A stretch of 64,000 bases of DNA. It comes from Craterostigma plantagineum. Lineage: Eukaryota > Streptophyta > Magnoliopsida > Lamiales > Linderniaceae. The notes under the pieces were generated by a model that was given only the letters and a program-made list of their open reading frames with translations, was not told the origin of the DNA and searched no databases. Location of the stretch: NCBI GenBank assembly GCA_027422505.1, contig JAPQWV010000002.1:26390501-26454500 (forward strand), written 5' to 3'. Positions within the stretch are counted from its first letter, which is position 1, and each line of letters opens with the position of its first letter. Below, piece by piece: positions 1 to 10,248 of this stretch. Position numbers and translations under genes: made by a program.

Positions 1-479
1 TTGCTGAGAGTTATAGCCTTTTCGTGTGCAAAGTCAACATGTTGACAGAAAACAACGAGGAGAAGACTGAGGTGCAAGAAACTGGAATTACCATAGTTAT
101 TAGCTGACAGAAAAAGAATTGAGATTATTACAAAAGACAAGGCTAAAATCAGCTTCTATTTCTAACACTTTTTACACCTACTACAAAAACCCAATCAAAA
201 ACTTAACTGTAATAACAAACATCATCCGAAAAGATCTTGAATTCCAAAAGAATCTCAGTATTTGCAGGGAAATGACAGTAGCTGCCTTAACATGATCACT
301 GCTTGATACAAGCTTATTCACTGCGCTCCATCTTCCAATCTTTACACTTGTTCGACTCTAATTGGCCCGAGCTGTTCGAGATTACGGTTGCTTTATCTTG
401 AATCTATCCATTTACGTAAGCCCGAGACGTTTTTCACGGATAGGATCAGTACCCACAAATGGATTGAACTTCTGCATAC

Positions 480-1814
480 TCACTGAATCGTTTTGGTCAA
501 CCTGCACTTGGAAATGAACGTCGTGTCCGAATAATTCAGACTGAAGAGCTTTAAGAGCTCGGCTGCCCTTTGCTTAAGAACCGAGCCACAACCGCTCTGC
601 ATTACAAGCAATAATTTTGCTGCAAGCCCAGCATCTACAGCTATAGCAGAACATTCCTCGGGCGAGAATTCGCATACTGACCACAAGATCGAAATGGCAT
701 ATTCCGTACACTTTTCTGATATTCTCATCGGTAGTTTAACCATAGTTGGAATTGTGGCCTTACAATCTTTCAGAGCTTGTCTCCCTTCGGGCACAGAGGT
801 TAGGGCATCTAACACAGATAGGGCCAACTCTATGCATTCGGGGCTTAAGAAGGGTATGATTTCCAGCAAGTGAGGTATTGATCCAACGCTGACGATTAAA
901 CTCCTCACTTCTTTATGGATGGAGATTAACCTGAGAAGGTTAAGTGCAGGGAAATGTCCAATATGGCGTCGTTTATCCCTTACCAGCCTCACTAAAGCTA
1001 TCAACAACCTGTGACTCGCCACAATTTCTACACGAAAGTCCTCTCCATCCATCAGCATTTCGATCAGCCTAACACAGTTGACTTTTGTCTCAATCGAGCC
1101 CTCGTTCAAAACGTCGACGATCGCCGATACTTTAGCAGGTTGCATCAGATTCGTCTTCGACTTTGAGCTAAGAGCAGAGTTTGCAAGAATCGCTATAACT
1201 TCACAGCCCACCGAGTAAGAAGTTAGTGGGCCAAGCAGCGATGAAAGAAGGGCTACACCATTTTCGTCCACGACAGTCTTTCGATCGCAGGAATGTACTG
1301 AGGCGACTTGCCTCAGCTCTTTGAGGGTCTGAATTCTTGCCTGACCTTTAACCTTCTTGAGTGCAGCGACAAGCTCCAAAGCCCTTCCCTCGGCATCTTC
1401 AGACCTTTTCTTCATCTGCAAGTACTTCTGATGAAACCAAGCGTACGTCAAGTGGTAAAGCGTCTTATTTGGAGTCACGGCGTCGTCCCAAAGCTCTTGC
1501 ATTGTGGTGGGACAAGTGTAGTGTCCTAAACTAAACCATTTGAGGATGTTTGGCCTTTCGTAGGTTTGGCCTGTGCAAAGGGTGACAGGGTCTTCCATTG
1601 GTTCGAGAGATATGGGGCAGATGAAGACAGATGGGACTTGAGCTAAGTTTAGCTCTTCGATCATCTTCTTCAGATCTAACTTCTCTTTGAGTTCGCCATT
1701 ACAACCTGCATTTACGGCTTCGCCTAAGACCCCATCTTTCACAGCAGTGTCTAGATCTACTTCTTGCCCGAAGATCCCATCTTCTCTCGAAGATTGGCGA
1801 GGAAACATTGGCAT
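480..1814 (-). CDS. PUB30/31: U-box/ARM-repeat E3 ubiquitin ligase, PUB30/PUB31-like
   Basis: Single-exon gene of 444 aa. The open frame extends upstream to 1832, but I choose the ATG at 1814 (product begins MPMF), because the Arabidopsis PUB30/31 proteins start that way as I remember them. A U-box at about residues 62-135 (FICPISLEPMEDPVTLCTGQ, then the CPTT segment) recruits the ubiquitin-loaded E2. Armadillo-type helical repeats at about 170-430 should bind substrate. The C-terminus ends SKCRLTKTIQ, typical of this subgroup. U-box/ARM proteins are cytosolic or nuclear ligases; Arabidopsis PUB30 has been linked to salt-stress responses, which I only infer here. The 5' leader (about 1850-2000) is rich in A and CT tracts. 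Length is normal and no frameshift is seen. Confidence 0.93.
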   Translation of the reverse strand: MPMFPRQSSREDGIFGQEVDLDTAVKDGVLGEAVNAGCNGELKEKLDLKKMIEELNLAQVPSVFICPISLEPMEDPVTLCTGQTYERPNILKWFSLGHYTCPTTMQELWDDAVTPNKTLYHLTYAWFHQKYLQMKKRSEDAEGRALELVAALKKVKGQARIQTLKELRQVASVHSCDRKTVVDENGVALLSSLLGPLTSYSVGCEVIAILANSALSSKSKTNLMQPAKVSAIVDVLNEGSIETKVNCVRLIEMLMDGEDFRVEIVASHRLLIALVRLVRDKRRHIGHFPALNLLRLISIHKEVRSLIVSVGSIPHLLEIIPFLSPECIELALSVLDALTSVPEGRQALKDCKATIPTMVKLPMRISEKCTEYAISILWSVCEFSPEECSAIAVDAGLAAKLLLVMQSGCGSVLKQRAAELLKLFSLNYSDTTFISKCRLTKTIQ

Positions 1815-3030
1815 GTCGTAAAAACCTCTCACAGCAACAAATTGCTACCCATAAGAAAGAATACGAAAAAAAAAAATCCCACAAGGAAGGTGAAAAAGCC
1901 TCTTCTTCACTCTGTCTTCTTCACTCTGTGAAATCTCTCTCTTCCAAAGAAAAAGCTTGCAAAAAAATACCTCCCAGAAAAAAAAAAAAAAATCTTGCAA
2001 AATCAGAGAATCATCCAAAGAACAAGCTTATGCAAACACAGATCTGGCGTATAAAAAAGACCGGGTTTTGAACCAAAAAGACAGCAGCTACCGATGAATA
2101 TACCTCAAACCCATATCAAAGAACCTGATTATAGCGAGAAAGAGAGTGATAAAGAACTGCAAAGGAGAGAGGTAAAGGCATTACAAGCATTGCAACGACT
2201 CTCTTTCTCTGCTCAGTCAAGCTGCTGTTTCATTGTTTTACAAAGACCCACCACTTGAGCTCGCTCACCCAACCCAATCCAATCCTTAGTTTCGAGGCAA
2301 GCTAAATCTTTAATATATTGTGGAAAAAAAAAAAGCTTTGATAAATTCACATTCTTTTTTTCTGGCAATAATGACAGTGTAGGAAAAAGGGCAGCAAGCC
2401 ATGTTGGTCTTGACTGTAGCCTCATTGGTGGCCATTCGGCCTTTTCCCGTGTGGCTTTGACTGCTTTTTTCCCACTTTCTTTCACATTTATTATTAAATA
2501 AAAATAATCGATATTTAATGATTCGGATCGGTTACAAAATAGTTTCTCCTTTTCTTTCATTCAAATAATTGAACTATTATTATCAATTATCTATACTTGT
2601 GTTGAGCAAAGGTAGTGATGGGTCCCACTCCCACCTTGCATGAGACCACTCGGACATCCCAAGTTATGATGTTTCAAAAACTTGGAATTTTGCATACCCC
2701 ACATGAATGGCATCCAATATCAGTCAGTCAGTAAATTCCATTGTAGATTTAATAACCGTTGTTAGAATTCTTGAAAGTACGTTAAAAGAAGATATTTAAA
2801 AATCATTCTTGGATCTCGCGAGCAAATAAAGGTTTGATGAATTGGGCCAACTTACACACCTTCAAAGTATACCGAGTTATGTGGGTTGATGGGATGGGTT
2901 CATTCAAATAAGGTTTTGTTTGGACAGAGATGACTTTGGTCCATTTGTTTGAGAGGTTATTTGAATTTATCTAATTATTGCATCAGAGGGTTTGTCTTAG
3001 AATTAATTTCGTTTCAGCCCCACTTAATCA
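1815..3030. other. Gene-free stretch: PUB 5' leader/promoter and spacer
   Basis: About 1.2 kb. The part next to the PUB gene (1850-2010) is a pyrimidine/purine-skewed leader. The rest is AT-rich spacer. A 115-codon reading frame at 2213-2560 (-) has no recognisable domain and low-complexity composition, so I do not call it. Confidence 0.5.
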
Positions 3031-4048
3031 AGTTTTATTTGAATTCAGCCCCAATTGCTTTAAATTTCAGTTTAAAACACCCATTTCAAGTTTGTCTTAG
3101 AGTTAAGGACCCAATTGTGCTAAAAAGACCCATTTGCCATCAACTGTTGCGAAAATTTACATATATATGCCATCATCCCTCACGTTCTAGTTTTTGGTCC
3201 ATTTTCGATTCTTCCAACACCCAAAACGCTCCGAAATCTCTGAAATCTTCAACGTTATTGAGCAAAAAAGGTAAGTCGAGCTCAATTTCTCATGGGTCCT
3301 CGTAACCAACGGAAATTTTCTATGTTATGTTGCAATAATGTTTTAAACTAAATTTGAAAATTTTGCTACAAACACGAGTGAAATCTTGACTTTTGTGCTC
3401 GAGTAACGTGGATTCAACCAACTCGGATGTGGGTTTGAGTAATCGACACGACAACGAATTTTGCCGCGACCTAATATCCAAACATTTTCAATTTCAGTAA
3501 CAAATCACTTTATCTGGGTACCATTTTTTGCTCGTACGGAAACTCTACTATCAGAACCTATACCAAATTCTTAACATTGAGGAATAAATGTTGCCTCAGT
3601 AATAACAAATAATTTCAGTAACACGTCACTTTATCTAGGTACCATTTTCTACTGTTTTGGAAACCCTACCTTAAAAACAATAACAGATTCCTAACATTGA
3701 GGAATAAATGTTGCCTCATATATAACAAATAACGAGAAGACAATAACAATTTGTTTCTTATAATAACTACATGCAACTAGTCGGAATAGGGCATCAAGAG
3801 GAAGATCAAAAATTCGTATGACACCCAATTCGGGCGTGGGTCTTAGAATCGACAATAATTATCGATGCTAGTCACGGAATAACGACAAATTTTGATGCGA
3901 AATATTGGAACGTTTGTCAATTAAAAAGTTGGTTGGTAACACTTCATTTATTCTGAGTAACAATTCACGCATTCTGGGTAACACATAACTAAGAACATTC
4001 TAGAAGGTTCTAGATTGTCAGAGATATTATCAGTACAATAACTTAATA

Positions 4049-5000
4049 TTACCACATTGCCTGCAAATAATACCACATGTCTGATAAACAATAACAATAT
4101 AAACAATGATTATACCACGTTTGTAGCTACGAGAACCACGAAATAGCTAATCAATACCACATTACTATTTTCGATTAATTTCGTTTGTAAATTCATTTCG
4201 TTGGGATGTATAAAATTGAAATTCATGGAAATAGGTGATATGATGAAGCTAAATCAAAAGATTTCATTAAAAGACACGTTTTGGGAATGTTGATATCAAT
4301 ATGTGAAAGTTGAGATCAAAAGTCATGTAAACACATAGCTCTTCTTTCACAAAATATACTAGTATCTCTTTTGATGAGACATAACGTTATGAATTCCATC
4401 CCAAATGTATTAAAAGTTCAACATTAAAGCACGAACAACATTTAATAGACCATAAACTCAAAATTCGAGACATCAAACTAAACAATCGTAGAAAAATGGA
4501 TTTGTGAGCGTAATTAATGAAATGTTTTAGAATTTACCACATTACCTGCAAATAATACCAGATGTCTGATATAAAGAAATAATACCAACCGAATTTATGA
4601 CACATTGTTTGGTACAGATACCACATAATAATACGCTTTTCAGTATAACATCATTAATTAGACTTATTTTGTTCGTAAATTCATTTTTTCCCGAATGTAC
4701 AAGATTATGTTCATGTAAGTATGTGATTTTACTAAGTTAACAAATCAAATTCCCTTAAAGACATGTTATGCGAATGTTGATATTAATATGTAAAAGTTGA
4801 GATCAAAAGTCATGTAAACACATAGCTCTTCTTTCATAAAATATACTAGTATCTCTTTTGATGAGAAATAACGTTATGAATTCTATCACAACGTATTCAA
4901 AGTTCAACATTAAAGCACGAACAACATTTAATAGACCATAAACTCAAAATTCGAGACCTCAAACCCTAAACAATCGAAGAAAAATGAATCTGTGAGCGAA
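4049..5000. repeat. Two tandem copies of a ~485-bp repeat
   Basis: Copy 1 begins near 4049 and copy 2 near 4536; both open with TACCACATT..CCTGCAAATAATACCA. The most conserved part is about 200 bp (4289-4500 against 4774-4985): AAGTTGAGATCAAAAGTCAT, then ACATAGCTCTTCTTTCA and GCACGAACAACATTTAATAG. The copies differ by scattered substitutions and small indels, so the duplication is not recent. Confidence 0.85.
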
Positions 5001-5300
5001 ATTAGTGATATTAGTAGTATGGTATGAGAAACCTATTATGCAGTATCAATATCTACAATAGGTGTTAAAAATTAGATTTGTATTGTTATTTTATATCGAA
5101 AATTCGGTATTATATGGTAATGTGGTAATATCCCTTGATAATATAGAACATTCCGGGTAATGCAATTCCCGCCTAAATTATTGAGATCCCGCCTAAATTA
5201 TTGAAATCTCGCCTAAAGTGGACAACACAAGTTACACAGAGAATAACAATTAATAACTTACTGATACCAGTTTCTTATTTCGGAAAATTAGGCAAATCCG

Positions 5301-6560
5301 GCGATTGTATTTTAATTTCGGCAACCATGAGCGATGAACAATAGGCCAGTATTGTGCTTCAACGACTTGTCAGGATATGGGTCTCTCGAATGCGAAATAT
5401 CTTCAATTTCGATCGAATCGGGATTCGATTTTCACCGCGTTTTAATTATTTGCGTCAAAAGAATTTGAAAAATTTACCCGCGAGACCTGAATAACATGAT
5501 AAACCGTCTAGGACACACCCAACTTGGTTTGGTGCAGGTCGTGCAGATGGAAATAATATATATGATCGATTGTTTCGATCGAGTTTCCACTGTTACGCTG
5601 ATACCTGATATTTGGGAAATGATACCAAATCCAGCTTACTCGAACCTTTTAGTCAGTATATACAACATATGTCAGCTTACCAATATCAGTTAACTGTATT
5701 ACAGTGACTGATACCTGACAATCCATACCACATTTTGGAAACAATTGTTTAGGCAACAATCGGACGATTTTAAATTTCGGCAAACATGAGCGACGAACGA
5801 TAGAGCCAGTACTGTGCTTCAGCGATTTGTTCAGGATATGGGTCTCTCGAATTTGTACAAAATATCTTCAATTTCGACCGAATCAGGATTTAATTTTCAC
5901 TGTGTTTCAATTCGTCAAAAGAATTCGAAAATTTACCCGTAAAAATCGAACATTCGAGACCTGAATAACATGATAAACCGTCTAGGACACACCCAACTTG
6001 GTTTGGTGCAGGACGTGTGTTCGTGCAGATGGAAATAATATATACGATCTGTTTCGATCGAATTTCCACTGTTGTAATGATACCAGATAATTGGCATTCG
6101 GTACCAAATCCAGCTTAAAGATACCTTTAAATCAGTATATATACATATGTCAGCTCACAAATGCCAGTTAACTGTTTCAGGGTGACAGATGCATGACGAT
6201 GCATACCACGTTTTGAGAACAGATGTTTAGCCAACAATACGACGATTTTCAATTTCGGCTAACCACGGTGACGAACAATAGAGCCAATACTGTGTTTCAA
6301 AGATTTGTTTAGGTTATGGGTCTCTCGAATTTGTACAAAATATCTTCAATTTCGACCGAATCGAGATTCGATTTCATTGTATTTTTATTATTTGCGTCAA
6401 AAGAGTTCAAAAAATATGCCCGTAAAATCAAACATTTCGAGACCTGAATATCGAAATAAACCCTCGGGGATAGATTCCATTTCGTTCCGACGATCGTTCG
6501 AAAGATCTGCGAGTTTTTTTGTTCGTCAAAAGAATATTTTATTTACTTATTAATATGGTA
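5301..6560. repeat. Three tandem copies of a ~470-bp repeat
   Basis: Copies start near 5301, 5762 and 6240. Each has AATTTCGGC, then the GAGCGATGAACAATAG-type segment, GGATATGGGTCTCTCGAAT, CTTCAATTTCGA and the GATTCGATTTTCA-type segment. The first two also share ATGATAAACCGTCTAGGACA. The third copy is truncated and diverges after about 6480. No long reading frame is preserved between copies, so I see this as non-coding. Confidence 0.85.
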
Positions 6561-6777
6561 ACGATGATAACAGAAAATTGGTTCTGGATACCACTTATTA
6601 TACAACTTTGTAGGGGTATTTTTGGTCAGATCAAGTATTTGGTCATTTTCTCTAAACTTAAAAGATATTGGGTCCTTAAAATCGAGATTTACACTGACAG
6701 GGACTGAATCATGTTTTGAAACTTAAAGATTGGCTGATTCGTAAAAGCCCCTTTGTCTTATTATTATTACTCGGTCT

Positions 6778-7617
6778 TGGTCAAACTCTTATGGCTGCTT
6801 GCTTCAGTCTTCCTTGTAGGAACTGAAAATTTAAAGAGAAGAAGTTTGAATAGGAAGCAGGTGAATTAGAGGACGTAGACATGAAGATGAATTAAGGTAT
6901 TAAACCTTCCTTGAACATCCCTATTTATTTGTTTATTCATTTCTGAAATTGGTCATTTCAACCATTGTTCTTCTCGACTCTTGACCCACAAAAAAAACCC
7001 AGTCCCTCAAGTTGTTATCAGCGTCAAAATTCACCCTTTTTGCTCGATTTTGAAATTTATAAGGTGGGTTTTTCAGTTACAGATCAATTCGACGTGTTAG
7101 GATTCTTCCTTCTTTTTTTTCATGTGTTGCTTCAGAATGTTGATTGTCTCAGCTTAGTATATAAATTAGTTGCTGGCTGGTTGACGATTATGTTGGCTTC
7201 TCCGATTGCTCGCTTTGTTTTCTTTTTTATTTTGGGAAAAAAGGTATACATATATCATCAAGAACTGTAATTATACTATATGTGTAGTTTAGTTATTGTC
7301 CTCAATGAGGCTACTGTTTTGGGTCAGGCGGAAAACTAATTGCGTTGAGAAAGGTTAGCTTTGTGTGATGATGGGTCAACTCTGCGACTTTGCCTTTTCT
7401 CCTTAATTTCTCTGTTATTTAAGATGAGCTTTCTTTTTCAAGAGCTGACTTTCTCTATCCCTCTTAATTTGCTTGGACTGTGCTGTGCATGCTCTGCTTT
7501 AACTGATCACTAAGTGTTCTCCTTTGATGTTCTTTTCTGCTGTTTGCTATGACAATTCGATTTTGAGCTTTTAATCTCTATGTTCAATTCTTTCTGCTTC
7601 GGCATTATGAGTTGACT
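6778..7617. promoter_or_regulatory. Upstream region of WRKY gene with several W-box cores
   Basis: TTGAC cores (W-box, the WRKY binding site) occur at 6779-6784 (as GGTCAA), 6981-6986 (TTGACC), 7181-7186 (TTGACG), 7374-7379 (GGTCAA) and 7612-7617 (TTGACT). They lie in the 1 kb before the WRKY start codon, which also seems to hold a 5'-leader intron (donor near 7062, acceptor near 7638). W-boxes in WRKY promoters are a known basis for auto- and cross-regulation; function here is inference. Confidence 0.5.
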
Positions 7618-7757
7618 TTGTGCACATTAATGCTCCAGGCAGGGAGTACTTCTAGAAGACCGTCGTGAATCCAATATATTACAAGCAGCTCGGGCAAATC
7701 GATTGGTGCCCAGTAATCATCAGCACCATAATAATATATTTCGTATTCTAATAGATC

Positions 7758-9295
7758 ATGGAGCCAAAGCTAGAATCAGAAGCCGATCAATCTTGTAAAG
7801 AGGAGACTGCATCTCCAATCATCACTACTAACAATCAACTAATCGATGATAAGAAATTGGAATCCGACGAAGAAGAAAACGGTCGTTCGATGCCCGAGAA
7901 AGAACCGAATGGTTTGCCCCAGAAACAAGATGTGAAGAAGGATAACCATATATCACAAGCTGATGAAGCCTCCTCCTTAGCTATCAAAGAAGAACACGCC
8001 AGCCCACATCATCGAAAGGACTCTGATACTCAAAGTAATTACAGTCAGAAATTTGTCAAGAAAGATAGGTCTTGTCAAAATCCCAAGAAGTCGGAGAAAT
8101 CAAGTACCAATCAAGGAGAACTGGTGGAAGCAAAAGAGACGGTGTCAGAGAATCAGCTAAAAATATACAGCAGCTCCGCCACTCAATCAAGTCCTCAAAA
8201 ACTTACCAAGAAAGTGGAGAAATTACAACCCCGGCGAAATCTTGATCCTGTAGCTGTAAGGCTTCAATCTGTTGCCGAAAGTGTTTCTGTTAAAAAGCCG
8301 GAGAAAAGATTGGAGGATGGATATAACTGGAGAAAATATGGTCAGAAGTTTGTGAAAGGAAACAAGTTCGTTCGAAGCTATTACAGATGTACTTATCCAA
8401 GCTGTCAGGCGAAGAAGCAAGTAGAAAGATCTCATGATGGGAACGACGCAGACATCTTTTATCTTGGGGGGCATCAGCACTCTGATTCGCAAGAAAGTTC
8501 CGCAGTAGAAGCTGCTCTGCAAGTGATCCAACCTGAGACGCCCATTGCAATAGCACCAAATAGTAAGAGTTTGAGCTGCCTTTACAAGCTTTTCTGTGGA
8601 ATATTCTCGTCTTTTTTGTCATCTCAGTAGTTATTGAATTTCGTTTGTGGCTTCTTAGCTGATGCTGACATGAAGACTCCAATTGGAGGCGAATATCAGC
8701 AATTAAATGTTGCAGATGCTGGTAATGATCAGACAACCCCGTATCCTAAGGCAAATGATGCCGGCGATGATAAAGATGATAGTTCAGACTCTAAAAGACA
8801 GTACGTTCATTCATTGCAATCATTTTAGACGTTCTTCACTAAATTCGTCGTTCATGGTTGCAATTTCTCGTCATTTGAAATAGGAAGAGACAATTTACCG
8901 CCCAGGAGATTGTGCTCAACAACAGACCCTATAGTCAACCACGAAATATCGTTCAAACTGTGAGTGAGGTTGATCTGGTGAATGATGGATACAGATGGCG
9001 CAAATATGGTCAGAAGATGGTCAGAGGCAGCCCTTATCCAAGGTAGTTCAGTGATTTCCATTACATTATTCTTAACCACGAATTTCAAACTAGATTGCCT
9101 TGCCTCTCTTGTTCTTTGACATATATGCAACCAATTTCTTATGAGCAATCTCTTTTCACGCCGTATAGGAGTTATTACAGATGCTCGAATGCTGGTTGCC
9201 CGGCGAAGAAACACGTGGAAAGAGCTCCTGAAGATCGAAAAGTCGTCATTACAACATATGAAGGCGACCATTCCCACAACCCTGTTTTCCAGTAG
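7758..9295 (+). CDS. WRKY1: Group I WRKY transcription factor, WRKY1 (ZAP1)-like
   Basis: Four-exon model: 7758-8562, 8659-8800, 8884-9042, 9169-9295, giving 410 aa with continuous frame. The N-terminal WRKY domain is at about residues 187-242 ([13 protein letters not shown]4-C..H-X-H zinc ligands). The C-terminal DNA-binding domain is at about 350-407 ([11 protein letters not shown]). The last intron splits the Arg codon in the PYPR-SYYRC stretch, the signature R-type intron of WRKY domains. An acidic, Lys- and Ser-rich N-terminal half precedes them. The phrasing of the N-terminal domain ([14 protein letters not shown] type) matches Arabidopsis WRKY1/ZAP1 as I recall it. A nuclear regulator of defence or abscisic acid/drought responses by family; the exact role is inferred. 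The protein ends only about four residues after the second domain, which is short for group I. Confidence 0.88.
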
Positions 9296-10248
9296 TTCTC
9301 GAGTGGTTTGGTGCTACGCTACGATGACTGTGACCGAAGGAGAATAAATAAGCATCGGAAGCGTAGGACGAATGTTCATATTTGGTTTAATTATTGGTAT
9401 GGATCTCTTTACGTACTGTAGATTATAGCCTTTAGTTAAGAAAAACCTTTCATGAGTCATGGCATGAACATGAAGTGAACGCATAGGTTAAGAGAATTCC
9501 TTTTGTAATCCTTGCACTAAAAAGCTGTTGTCTTTCTATTGTCTGCACCTGAACATCTCTTCGTTTTCATCTCGTAGGACAAAACTCGTATGTTAAAATT
9601 TTTTCTCTTTCTTAAAATCTTGTTCATAAAGTTATCTTCTTAGTCAAATTGGTCAAACCAATCACTGCGATGAAGCAAGGGATTAGCAGAAACAGTCTCT
9701 TATTGTAGGCGTAAACGTAATTTTTTGGATCTTATCATACTGAAATTATTACATAACATTAGTGAAAGGTCAGCTATAGGCAGACATGTATGGAAAGGAC
9801 GGAAAATCCATGGACCGACCCCATATTGATTTTTCCTATCCACGATCAAGGAGTTAAGTTTGCCATGGCTGACACCGTCAACGTCAATCAAAGATGAAAC
9901 TTCCAACTGTGAACAAGTTTACATTTTTTGCAAGAAAAACTTTCAGACGTTCCATTCTCATCTAACAACTAGCATCAAACAATAAAAGAGTCATAATCAA
10001 ATATTAAGCGAGCATTTGTATAAAGCCAGGAGTAAGAAGGTCGAAATTTCCAGTTACAACACGACATACAAAGCTCCCTAAGAACACGGAGCTAATGATC
10101 GAACTATCAATCATACATGTGTCTTTTTAGGAGAATGGATTGTTTTCTAAGTCTGTACACTTTGAATCTCTCAGACGATGACTACCCTTAAGATTAAGAT
10201 TCCTAAATTTCTGGGCACCTTTCAAATATAGCCAACCATGTCGATATG
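9296..10248. other. Gene-free stretch: convergent 3' flanks of WRKY and J-protein genes
   Basis: Convergent 3' regions. AT-rich, with no repeat, RNA gene or domain-bearing frame that I can recognise. It should hold both 3' UTRs and polyadenylation signals. Confidence 0.5.

Larger units (their letters stand above)
3040..6712. mobile_element. Probable old non-autonomous DNA transposon with internal tandem repeats
   Basis: A gene-free 3.7-kb block upstream of the WRKY gene. Its two ends read as degenerate inverted repeats: ATTCAGCCCC near 3040 against ATTCAGTCCC on the reverse strand near 6708, then alignable stretches sharing TTAAGGACCCAAT (3102-3116 and complement of 6665-6680). Inside are two kinds of tandem repeat (listed separately). 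No transposase frame is visible. I found no convincing target-site duplication, so the boundaries and the Mutator-like label are inference from the long, phrase-like terminal repeats. Confidence 0.4.

Noticed and set aside
2213..2560. 115-codon minus-strand frame
   Set aside because: Low-complexity composition, no homology that I recognise, and no neighbouring exons.
2949..3305. 118-codon plus-strand frame overlapping the left end of the repeat block
   Set aside because: Spans the putative terminal repeat of an old transposon; no domain.
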